Source: Thermoleophilia bacterium
GTDB lineage: Bacteria; Actinomycetota; Thermoleophilia; Gaiellales; Gaiellaceae
Assembly: GCA_014534415.1 (NCBI GenBank)
Contig: JACVRM010000027.1
Coordinates: 1-19,376, forward strand
Length of the DNA stretch: 19,376 nt
Direction: 5' to 3'
Within the stretch, counting starts at the first letter, position 1. Each line of letters begins with the position of its first letter. This document shows positions 1-5,810 of the stretch, one piece after another. The notes beneath the pieces were generated by a model that saw only the letters and a list, made by a program, of their open reading frames with translations, did not search any database and was not told the origin of the DNA. A program made the translations under genes and the position numbers.

Positions 1-46
1 CGGCTTTGCAAGCCGAAGGTCGCCGGTTCGAGCCCGGCACGCTCCA
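1..46 (+). tRNA. tRNA-Ala (anticodon UGC), 3' part only
   Basis: The 5' half lies outside the window. Visible are the 3' side of the anticodon stem and the 7-nt loop at 5-11, with U33 at 6 and anticodon TGC at 7-9. These are followed by a 5-nt variable loop (17-21), a perfect T-stem GCCGG/CCGGC (22-26 with 34-38) around loop TTCGAGC, the 3' acceptor strand ACGCTCC (39-45) and discriminator A46. U at acceptor position 70 fits the G3:U70 identity pair of tRNA-Ala. CCA is not encoded: CTA follows A46. Confidence 0.93.
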
Positions 47-104
47 CTAGGAAAGGCGCTGGGAATGGCGACTTCCGCGCCTCCGCCAGGTGTCGAGGCA
101 GCGA

Positions 105-602
105 TCAGAAGCCGCGGCTCAGCCGTCCGCCGCCTGCCCGCTCTCCACGCTCGAGAGCCACAAGCTGGCGATTCTTCTCGGCAGCTTCCGGGGCGTTCCA
201 GTAGGCGCGCAGCGTTTGCGCAATCGCCAACGGCGTCACGATCGCGCTGTAGGCGAAGAAGCCAAGGATGATCCAGCGCCAGATAGCCGGAACGCTCGGC
301 CACAGGGTCGCGATCGCCACAACGATCGCGACGATGATCCAAGCCAGATGAAGTAGCCACAGCCATGCGCGCTTACCCTGAGGACGCGAACGGGGCATTA
401 CCCAACGGGGCCATCGAACCCTTTCGAGGCGTTCCGCCCATGCCACGGCCAAGTGCGCGTCCCGCGGATCGCTTACGGCTCGGCCCGCTCGTATGGCGGC
501 GATGATGTCCTTGCGCCGCTCGCGTGGAAGGCGACGCACCGCGCGACGCACATCCCGGAAGGAAGCGCCGGGCTCCACGTTGGCCTTCGCATGACTTCTC
601 AC
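105..602 (-). CDS. Small membrane protein with two TM helices, function unknown
   Basis: This 165-residue protein belongs to no family I recognise. The N-terminal 75 residues are basic and soluble (many Arg, including RRLPRERRKD), so they are probably cytoplasmic. Two hydrophobic helices follow at about residues 78-100 (LWLLHLAWIIVAIVVAIATL) and 108-135 (rich in Trp, Ile, Phe), ending in a charged Glu/Arg tail. The GTG start at 602 overlaps the TGA stop of the upstream small gene in a GTGA quartet, which is typical of translational coupling and supports this start. The two genes read toward the tRNA and end about 60 nt from it. The coherent amphipathic and TM pattern makes a real gene likely, but no function can be assigned. 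Confidence 0.7.
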   Translation of the reverse strand: MRSHAKANVEPGASFRDVRRAVRRLPRERRKDIIAAIRAGRAVSDPRDAHLAVAWAERLERVRWPRWVMPRSRPQGKRAWLWLLHLAWIIVAIVVAIATLWPSVPAIWRWIILGFFAYSAIVTPLAIAQTLRAYWNAPEAAEKNRQLVALERGERAGGGRLSRGF

Positions 603-790
603 CAGTTTCCGGGAACCTTCTCGCTCGCCTTCCGGAACTGCGCCTTGATCACGTCAGGAGTGATCGCAGTCTCCGGATTCGACAGCTCGAGGTACTTCGC
701 GATGGCGAGGATCTTCTCGACGTTCAAAGTCTCCTGAACGAGCCGTCGGCTGTCGCGCAGCGTCTGCTCGGCCCTGCTCGCGCGAGCCAT
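599..790 (-). CDS. Small hypothetical protein, coupled to the downstream membrane protein
   Basis: This is a 63-residue, soluble, charged protein with helical character (AEQTLRDSRRLVQETLNVEK), of unrecognised family. Codons have strong G/C third positions. The ATG at 790 is supported by a near-perfect Shine-Dalgarno sequence on the minus strand (798-806). The stop overlaps the GTG of the next gene. Just upstream, in another frame, 793-848 reads like coding sequence (contains YSLDEVIEFYGS), so the true ancestral gene may have been longer and broken by a frameshift. I cannot decide between a genuine 63-residue gene and the 3' part of a frameshifted one. Confidence 0.5.
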   Translation of the reverse strand: MARASRAEQTLRDSRRLVQETLNVEKILAIAKYLELSNPETAITPDVIKAQFRKASEKVPGNW

Positions 791-797
791 AGAACTC

Positions 798-806
798 GAT
801 CACCTC
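798..806 (-). promoter_or_regulatory. Ribosome binding site of the 63-residue gene
   Basis: On the minus strand the sequence reads GAGGTGATC, complementary to the 16S 3' end (GATCACCTC) over nine bases. It lies 7 nt from the ATG at 790, or 10 nt measured from the GAGGTG core. It favours starting at 790 rather than at the GTG at 848, which has no such signal. Confidence 0.5.
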
Positions 807-860
807 GTCGAGCGAGTAGTCGGCGAGCCCTGAGAGATTCTGGCGCACCCCGCTGGTGGA

Positions 861-932
861 TTACGGCGCGGTAAGCGTGATCGTGCGGGTCGTCGCGGTG
901 ACGCCGCCGGCCGGCTGCCGGTAGCTGGTCCG
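861..932 (-). pseudogene. Relic of the 3' end of a minus-strand gene
   Basis: Read on the minus strand from 932, this stretch encodes a beta-rich tail ending QPAGGVTATTRTITLTAP and then TAA (861-863). That is the kind of C-terminus seen on secreted beta-sandwich domains. Nothing upstream in frame forms a full gene: the sequence just 5' is a second, out-of-frame copy of the same 42 bp (956-997), and then the divergent protease gene begins. I read it as debris of a lost gene; the parent family is not identifiable. Confidence 0.4.
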
Positions 933-997
933 AAGCCGCGTGGGCAGCCGCCGCACGTCGCGGTGACGCCGCCGGCCGGCTGCCGGTAGCTGGTCCG
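891..997. repeat. 42-bp direct repeat (891-932 and 956-997)
   Basis: Two identical 42-bp copies, each beginning CGTCGCGGTGACG and ending GTAGCTGGTCCG, are spaced with a 65-bp period. The 23-bp spacer between them is unrelated. The unit is 14 codons long on the minus strand (RTSYRQPAGGVTAT), but the 65-bp period is not a multiple of three, so the copies are in different frames. It contains the inverted motif CCGGCTGCCGG. No third copy was seen in the window. Confidence 0.9.
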
Positions 998-1024
998 CGG
1001 CGGTGCAATGACATCATCGGGGCT

Positions 1025-1921
1025 GTGTCCGCCGACGACGTGCGCACCCTGACCCGAGTCCCGATCACGTTCGAGGTGGCAGGCGGCGGGACCGAGCACG
1101 CTCCGATGGTCGTCGGCCGGCTCGGCGGGGTCACCACACGGCTCGTCCTGGATACCGGATCCGAGGTCCATCTGCTCACCAAGGAGCTGGTCGACGACAT
1201 CGGCCTGACCGTGGAAGAGGGCGAGCAAGGGACCGATCACAGCGGCGCCACGATGCCGAGCTGGGCCGTCGAGGATGTCGCACTCGAGCTCGGCGGGGTC
1301 AAGCTGACGCTGCGCGACATCGTCGCCATCCCTGCCCCACCGCCGTTCCCGGGCTGGGACATCGGCGGCATCCTCAGCCCGCAGCATCTCCATCCGAGAG
1401 CCAGCGCCGTCGTCGACCTGGTGGCCGACGAACTCGTCTTGGTCGACGGGACGGATGCCGCCGTCGCGGCATGGCTCGAGCAACGATCGCCCGCGATGAC
1501 CACCCTCGAGGTGGAGCGAGACGAGGCGTTCGCAAGCGTCGTCGTGGCTGGCGCCATTCGTCCGCACGCCGAGATTCCGACGATGCTCAATACCGGCGGC
1601 CGGCACACGGAGTTCTCGAGCGACGCAGTGCCGGGAGTTGCGGGAGCAGATCTGGAGCGACTGGGCGGCGGCGTGACCGGTGCGGACGTCTTCGGCGCGA
1701 AGGCCGGCAAAGCGACGCTGGTCGTGGCCGGCCGTGAGGTCGAGGTCCCGTCGCTCGCCGTGCGCACCGCGATGCACGACCCACCGGGCCTCGTGGGGAT
1801 GGACGTCCTGCGCGGCACGATCCTGACGGTGCGCGCGGACGCCAGGCGCCCCGTGCTCTGGCAGACCCCCGGCACGAGCCCGTCCCGAGATGGCGGGCTG
1901 CCCCACAGCCGCGCCGATTGA
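1025..1921 (+). CDS. Two-lobed retropepsin-like aspartic protease, second lobe degenerate
   Basis: The 298-residue protein has no signal peptide or TM segment, so it is probably cytoplasmic. Lobe 1 (about residues 10-140) has the retropepsin active-site motif RLVLDTGSEVHLL, with catalytic D43-T44-G45-S46, and a later GGILSPQHL resembling the C-terminal retropepsin GxxxL segment. Lobe 2 (about 158-270) repeats the plan with TMLNTGGRHTEF, in which Asn189 replaces the second catalytic Asp, and ends in the typical GLVGMDVLRG (255-264). Single-lobe bacterial retropepsins work as homodimers; here two lobes sit in one chain, as in pepsins. Activity is uncertain because only one Asp remains. The GTG start at 1025 lacks a clear RBS. 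The last 25 residues look disordered. Confidence 0.82.
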   Translation: MSADDVRTLTRVPITFEVAGGGTEHAPMVVGRLGGVTTRLVLDTGSEVHLLTKELVDDIGLTVEEGEQGTDHSGATMPSWAVEDVALELGGVKLTLRDIVAIPAPPPFPGWDIGGILSPQHLHPRASAVVDLVADELVLVDGTDAAVAAWLEQRSPAMTTLEVERDEAFASVVVAGAIRPHAEIPTMLNTGGRHTEFSSDAVPGVAGADLERLGGGVTGADVFGAKAGKATLVVAGREVEVPSLAVRTAMHDPPGLVGMDVLRGTILTVRADARRPVLWQTPGTSPSRDGGLPHSRAD

Positions 1922-1982
1922 CTTAGGAAAACCACCCGTTCGGGGCATCCGCTGGCCGTTCCCGGGTGCGAATCTTGGTGGC

Positions 1983-2459
1983 GTGAAGCGTCTCATTGCC
2001 GCCCCGCCGGTGCTGGCGCTGGTATTGGTGCTTGCACTCGGTGCAGCCGCAGCTCTCGCTGCGCCGAGCAAGGGAGAGTTCATCAGGCGCGGGGACGCGC
2101 TCTGCACGCAGACGGCTCGCGAGCTGGTGCCGCTTCGGAAGCGGGCCGAGGCCGCGAAGTCGCTACCGACGGCGCGGAAGTGGGCCGCGGGCAGTTCCTT
2201 GTGGGCTGAGCAGGTTCGTATTCAGGCCCGCTTCAACGCCCGGTTTCGAGCGCTCGGCCTCCCGGCCGGCGACGTCACCGCGCGGCGTCTCGTGGACGGA
2301 CTCGACCGCGGCCTCGTCTTCGCGCGGCGCGTGCGCGACGCGTTCGCTTCCCGAAGCACGGCCGCGTTGGCCGCCGCGCTGCCCGCCTACCTGCGCTTCA
2401 CGGTGGCGCTGAACCGGCGCGTCCAGGCGTACGGCTTCCGCGTCTGCGGCCGGACGTAG
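1983..2459 (+). CDS. Secreted two-cysteine protein, function unknown
   Basis: From the GTG at 1983 the protein has 158 residues. A signal peptide or signal anchor (VKRLIAAPPVLALVLVLALG, then ALAAP as a cleavage site) is followed by a helical Arg/Ala-rich domain. A cysteine near the start of the mature part (GDALCTQ) and one at the very end (YGFRVCGRT) could form a disulfide joining the two ends. This two-Cys layout is, to my knowledge, common among uncharacterised exported proteins of Thermoleophilia. A start at 1890 is open, but it would overlap the protease gene and put an atypical Pro-rich stretch before the signal sequence. GAATCT with an upstream TG (1970-1975), 7 nt before the GTG, may be a weak leaderless -10 box. 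Confidence 0.72.
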   Translation: MKRLIAAPPVLALVLVLALGAAAALAAPSKGEFIRRGDALCTQTARELVPLRKRAEAAKSLPTARKWAAGSSLWAEQVRIQARFNARFRALGLPAGDVTARRLVDGLDRGLVFARRVRDAFASRSTAALAAALPAYLRFTVALNRRVQAYGFRVCGRT

Positions 2460-2518
2460 ATCGCGGCGTTCGAGCGCTGCACGTCGGCGACGTGCGCGTA
2501 GGGGATCAGCGCGTCCAC
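2456..2518 (-). pseudogene. Relic of the 5' end of a VOC (glyoxalase/bleomycin-resistance) gene
   Basis: Reading the minus strand from a GTG at 2518 gives VDALIPYAHVADVQRSNAAIY. This closely follows the first beta strand of VOC-superfamily proteins (typically ALIPxLHVADVxRSIAFY). The likeness fades after about 20 residues, where the reading frame runs into the antisense of the 1983-2459 gene. Hence only the first strand of the fold is left. No metal-ligand set or complete domain can be made from it. Confidence 0.4.
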
Positions 2519-2649
2519 GCGCCCGGCCACCGGCCGAATATCTCGCACGAAGGCTGAACGAAGGCTTTCCGATCGCCTGGGCGGGCGTTGGGAACGCGGC
2601 CGCGACACTCGGAGCACGTCAATCCCGACGACCGAGGAGGATCAGCTCG

Positions 2650-3000
2650 ATGAAGAAGTACGCCGCGCTCCTTGCGCTCCTGGCTTTCGTATCCGTGCTC
2701 GCCGCGGGGCTCGGCACGGCCGCGCCACAGGGCACCGTCATGGTCAAGGAGACCAACTTCAAGATCATCATGGCCGGCACGGCCAAGGCGGGCTCCACGA
2801 CGTTCGTCGTCAAGAACGCGTCGAACCTGCCGCACGACTTCGCCATCAAGGGTCCGGGCGTCAGCAAGAAGACGCCGAAGATCAAGCCGGGCGGGACCGC
2901 GAGGCTCACCGTGACGCTCAGGAAGGGCAAGTACCAGGTCTGGTGCTCGGTGAGCGGGCACTCCTCGCTCGGCATGAAGCGCACGATCAGCGCCGTCTAG
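2650..3000 (+). CDS. Exported cupredoxin (type-1 blue copper protein)
   Basis: The 116-residue protein is a small electron carrier or copper-binding protein acting outside the membrane. Residues 1-25 form a signal peptide (MKKYAALLALLAFVSVLAAG, cleavage near TAA). The rest is one plastocyanin-like beta sandwich. All four type-1 copper ligands are present in family order: His62 (NLPHDF), then Cys99, His104 and Met109 in WCSVSGHSSLGM, the C-x4-H-x4-M loop. The ATG at 2650 follows a strong RBS (GAGGAGG, about 10 nt upstream). No oxidase or reductase partner is adjacent. A long hairpin (3012-3045) follows, so it is probably monocistronic. It lies just before a two-component system, but nothing proves a regulatory link. 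Confidence 0.92.
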   Translation: MKKYAALLALLAFVSVLAAGLGTAAPQGTVMVKETNFKIIMAGTAKAGSTTFVVKNASNLPHDFAIKGPGVSKKTPKIKPGGTARLTVTLRKGKYQVWCSVSGHSSLGMKRTISAV

Positions 3001-3011
3001 GCACACGCTTC

Positions 3012-3045
3012 TCGCGGCCGGGGCGCCCTGCTGCCCCGGCCGCGA
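3012..3045 (+). terminator. Strong GC hairpin, probable terminator after the cupredoxin gene
   Basis: A perfect 13-bp inverted repeat, TCGCGGCCGGGGC (3012-3024) against GCCCCGGCCGCGA (3033-3045), encloses an 8-nt loop. It begins 11 nt after the cupredoxin stop and ends 19 nt before the -10 box of the response regulator gene. There is no T-tract, as is usual for high-GC actinobacterial terminators. Confidence 0.7.
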
Positions 3046-3064
3046 ACGCGCTGCAAACCCCACC

Positions 3065-3070
3065 TACACT
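3065..3070 (+). promoter_or_regulatory. -10 box (TACACT), leaderless promoter of the response regulator gene
   Basis: TACACT lies 8 nt before the GTG at 3079, so transcription should start at or next to the start codon. No TTGACA-like -35 is evident 17 nt upstream, and there is no Shine-Dalgarno. The same -10/start geometry recurs at four other genes of this window. Confidence 0.55.
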
Positions 3071-3078
3071 GAGTTGCC

Positions 3079-3801
3079 GTGCAGTCCGGAAGACCCATCG
3101 TCCTCGTCGTCGAGGACGAGGAATCGATCACGACCCCGCTCGCCGAAGCGCTCGAGCGCGACGGCCTCGAGCCGCACGTCGCGAGCACTGCCGCCGAGGC
3201 GCTGGAGCTCGCCCGCCGGCTGCGGCCCGATCTCGTCCTGCTCGACGTGATGCTGCCCGACGCCTCAGGCTTCGACGTCTGCCGTGAGCTCAGACGCGAA
3301 TCCGAGGTGCCGATCATCATGCTGACGGCACGCGGCGAGGAGGCCGACCGCATCGTCGGCCTGGAGCTCGGCGCGGACGACTACATCGTCAAACCCTTCA
3401 GTGCGCGCGAGGTCACCGCGCGCATCCGCGCGGTGCTCCGGCGCGCGCGGCGAACGGCCGGCGCCGGCGCCGAGGAGTCGCCGATTACAATCGGCGACGT
3501 CCGCATCGACCCGGCCGCTCGCACCGTCACGCGCGCAGGCGAGTCTCTCGAGCTCTCGCGCAAGGAGTTCGACCTCCTTCACCTGTTGATGCGCAACGCC
3601 GGCTCGGTTCTCCGGCGCGAGCGGCTCATCGAGGAGGTGTGGGAGACCCGCTGGTTCGGATCGACGAAGACGCTCGACGTGCACGTCGCGTCGCTGCGCA
3701 AGAAGCTGCGCGACGACCCGTCGGCTTCGCGCTATCTGCACACCGCGCGCGGCGTCGGGTTCCGCTTCGCGGCGCCCGCCGACCTCGAGCGCGCCGGCTA
3801 G
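3079..3801 (+). CDS. OmpR/PhoB-family response regulator
   Basis: The 240-residue protein is a DNA-binding transcription factor controlled by phosphorylation from the adjacent kinase. The receiver domain spans about residues 6-122, with the acidic pocket E12/D13, phospho-acceptor Asp56 (LVLLDVMLP), switch Thr83 and conserved Lys105 (VKPF). The winged-helix output domain spans about 138-233 and carries the family signatures ELSRKEFDLL, TKTLDVHVASLRKKL and RGVGFRF. Its stop lies 2 nt before the kinase ATG, so the two are co-transcribed. The GTG start is supported by the leaderless -10 box. Target genes cannot be read from the sequence; the neighbouring envelope genes are candidates. Confidence 0.95.
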   Translation: MQSGRPIVLVVEDEESITTPLAEALERDGLEPHVASTAAEALELARRLRPDLVLLDVMLPDASGFDVCRELRRESEVPIIMLTARGEEADRIVGLELGADDYIVKPFSAREVTARIRAVLRRARRTAGAGAEESPITIGDVRIDPAARTVTRAGESLELSRKEFDLLHLLMRNAGSVLRRERLIEEVWETRWFGSTKTLDVHVASLRKKLRDDPSASRYLHTARGVGFRFAAPADLERAG

Positions 3802-3803
3802 CG

Positions 3804-5195
3804 ATGGGCCTCCGCGGGCGGCTCCTCGCGGCGTTCGCGTACGTCCTGCTGCTCGTGATCGTCGCGCTAGTCGTGCCGCTCGCGCTGAACCTGATCAGTC
3901 GCGCGGAGGCCGAGGCAGAGGCGCACGCCCAGTCGCAGGCGCACCTGATCGCCGCCGCGATCGCCGGCAACATGCAGGACCGCGCAGAGCTGCGCCGCGT
4001 CGCGCGTCAGGCCGCGGGCGACCTCGGCGGGCGCGTGATCGTCGTCGGCTCGCGCGCGCGGGTGTTCGCCGACTCGGCCGGGCGCGGCCTCGAAGGACGG
4101 TCGTACCGCAGCCGGCCGGAGATCGCCGAGGCGCTGGCGGAGCGGCGGCCGGTGCAGTTGCGGCGCCAGAGCCGCTCGCTCGACCAGGAGCTGCTCGTCA
4201 CAGCCGTGCCGGTGCTCGTCGGCGGCAAGGCGACCGGCGTCGTTCGTGTCACGCAGAGCTTCGAGGCAATCGAGCGCAGCGGACGGCGCGACGCGCTTGC
4301 CCTCGTCGGGTTCGGCGCCGTCGCGCTCGCCCTTGGGCTGGGCGCGGCGTGGTTGGTCGCAGGATCGCTGGCGCGGCCGCTCCGCAACCTCGCCGGGACG
4401 GCTCGAAGCGTCGCCGACGGCAACCTCGAGGCGCGCGCGGCGCGCGAAGGTGCACGCGAGCAGCGCGAGCTCGCCGACGCGTTCAACGAGATGACCGGGC
4501 GGCTGGGCGGCGTACTGGAGGCGCAGCGCGAGTTCGTCGCCAATGCGTCGCACCAGCTGCGGACGCCGCTGACCGGGCTGCGCCTGCGTCTGGAGGCGGC
4601 GGCGCTCAAGGCCGGGAACACCGAGCTCGAGCGCGAGCTCGCCGCCGCCGAGCGTGAAGCCGAGCGGCTGTCGCGTCTGCTCAACGGGCTGCTCACGCTC
4701 GCACGCGAGGGCGGAGACCCAGGCCCGGGGCGGCCGGTCGAGCTCGATCTCCTCGCGGAGGAGGCCGCCGAGCGGTGGCGCGAGCCGGCGCGGCGCAGCG
4801 GCCATGAGCTCGTCCTCGCCGGCGACGGGGATGCCGTCGCGGAGGCCTCGCGCGACGATCTGCTGATGGCACTCGACAACCTCATCGAGAACGCACTCCA
4901 CTACTCGCCGGCCGGCACGGCCGTGACAGTCGAGTGGTCGCAGAACCGAGAGTGGGCGTCGCTCGCGGTCGCAGACGAGGGGCCCGGGATCGCGCCCGCC
5001 GAACGCGCCCGCGTCTTCCAGCGCTTCTACCGCGGCGCTTCGGCCGCGTCGCAGCCCGGGACCGGGCTGGGCCTGGCGATCGTGGACAGCGTCGCACGCC
5101 GCTGGGGCGGCCGCACGCAGATAGAGGAGCGGAGGCCGCGCGGCACGCGGATCGAACTCGTCCTGCCGCGTGCCCCGGGTTTCGACGAAGCCTGA
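3804..5195 (+). CDS. Membrane sensor histidine kinase
   Basis: The 463-residue protein is the partner of the response regulator. From the ATG at 3804, TM1 covers about residues 9-31, an extracytoplasmic sensor of about 130 residues follows (contains RVIVVGSRARVFADS, with a Cache/PAS-like feel), and TM2 is at about 163-188. A HAMP linker is next, then HisKA with phospho-acceptor His250 (ANASHQLRTPLTGL), then HATPase with N box DNLIENALHYSPAG, G1 box ADEGPGI, F box VFQRFYRG and G2 box GTGLGLAI. The open frame reaches upstream to 3639, but that part would lie inside the regulator gene, and the hydrophobic N-terminus argues for 3804. The ligand is unknown. Confidence 0.95.
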   Translation: MGLRGRLLAAFAYVLLLVIVALVVPLALNLISRAEAEAEAHAQSQAHLIAAAIAGNMQDRAELRRVARQAAGDLGGRVIVVGSRARVFADSAGRGLEGRSYRSRPEIAEALAERRPVQLRRQSRSLDQELLVTAVPVLVGGKATGVVRVTQSFEAIERSGRRDALALVGFGAVALALGLGAAWLVAGSLARPLRNLAGTARSVADGNLEARAAREGAREQRELADAFNEMTGRLGGVLEAQREFVANASHQLRTPLTGLRLRLEAAALKAGNTELERELAAAEREAERLSRLLNGLLTLAREGGDPGPGRPVELDLLAEEAAERWREPARRSGHELVLAGDGDAVAEASRDDLLMALDNLIENALHYSPAGTAVTVEWSQNREWASLAVADEGPGIAPAERARVFQRFYRGASAASQPGTGLGLAIVDSVARRWGGRTQIEERRPRGTRIELVLPRAPGFDEA

Positions 5196-5229
5196 CGGAG
5201 AGTTGGCTTCTGCTTTACCGGACCGGGGC

Positions 5230-5235
5230 TACGCT
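5230..5235 (+). promoter_or_regulatory. -10 box (TACGCT), probable leaderless promoter
   Basis: TACGCT lies 9 nt before the ATG at 5245. There is no Shine-Dalgarno. Possible -35 hexamers (TTGGCT at 5203 or TTCTGC at 5208) are weak. If real, the following gene can be expressed independently of the kinase 49 nt upstream. Confidence 0.45.
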
Positions 5236-5244
5236 GGCGGCGTC

Positions 5245-5793
5245 ATGCGGATCGCGCCGGTTGGGAGGGTCGTTGCGATGGGGTTGGCCGGTGTGCTGGC
5301 GGCCGCCGTGACCGGCATCGGCCTCTACGCGGTCTCACGCGATTCCGTCGGCCTGTCTGCGACCGGCGTACGCTCCAAGCAGCCGCTCGCGCCGGCTGCC
5401 GCGCAGCTCGACGATGACCGCCGCGAGCGCGCAGACGACCGGCGCCGCCGCCGCGGACGCGATGAGCGCAGCGACGATGATCGCCGGCGGGGGCGCGAGG
5501 ACCGGGCTGAGGATCGCCGCGGTGACCGCCGCGACGAGGGCGACACCGCCACGACGAGCGGCTCCCGAGGCGCGAACTCGGGTTCCGGCAGCGTCACCAG
5601 CGGCACGGATACGACGATGCGGGACGAAAGCCGAAACAGCGGCTCCTCCGGTTCCGGTAGCGGCGGTTCGTCGGGCTCGGATAGCGGCTCCTCGAGTGGC
5701 AGCGGCTCCTCGGGGAGCGGCAGCGGGGGCGGCAGCGGGTCAGGCTCCGGCGAGAGCGGCTCGAGCGGCGACGGCCTACCAGACGACGACTGA
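5245..5793 (+). CDS. Membrane-anchored disordered protein with Asp/Arg and Ser/Gly blocks
   Basis: The 182-residue protein matches no family I recognise. The N-terminus MRIAPVGRVV leads into one hydrophobic helix (about residues 8-29), probably a signal anchor. Next come a short linker, a mixed-charge block of about 45 residues made almost only of Asp, Arg and Glu (about 56-100), and a C-terminal low-complexity block of Ser and Gly (about 107-175) ending GLPDDD. No folded domain is visible. By composition it could be a flexible envelope spacer or matrix-like protein. It sits between a two-component system and a convergent L,D-transpeptidase, fitting an envelope role by context only. A start at 5170 is open but would overlap the kinase gene. 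Confidence 0.65.
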   Translation: MRIAPVGRVVAMGLAGVLAAAVTGIGLYAVSRDSVGLSATGVRSKQPLAPAAAQLDDDRRERADDRRRRRGRDERSDDDRRRGREDRAEDRRGDRRDEGDTATTSGSRGANSGSGSVTSGTDTTMRDESRNSGSSGSGSGGSSGSDSGSSSGSGSSGSGSGGGSGSGSGESGSSGDGLPDDD

Positions 5794-5810
5794 CCGCGCC
5801 GCGAGCCGCG

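Noticed and set aside
1..1000. A tRNA-targeted integrative element
   Set aside because: The tRNA 3' end is followed by small genes and debris, but I saw no integrase and no second copy of the tRNA 3' end in the window.
800..2107. A 435-codon open frame on the minus strand over the protease gene
   Set aside because: It is antisense to the retropepsin lobes. Only its 3' part, where it crosses the 42-bp repeat, looks protein-like, and that is reported as a relic.
5560..5770. A tandem DNA repeat in the Ser/Gly-coding block
   Set aside because: The similarity comes from repeated Gly and Ser codons; no fixed repeat unit or period could be defined.
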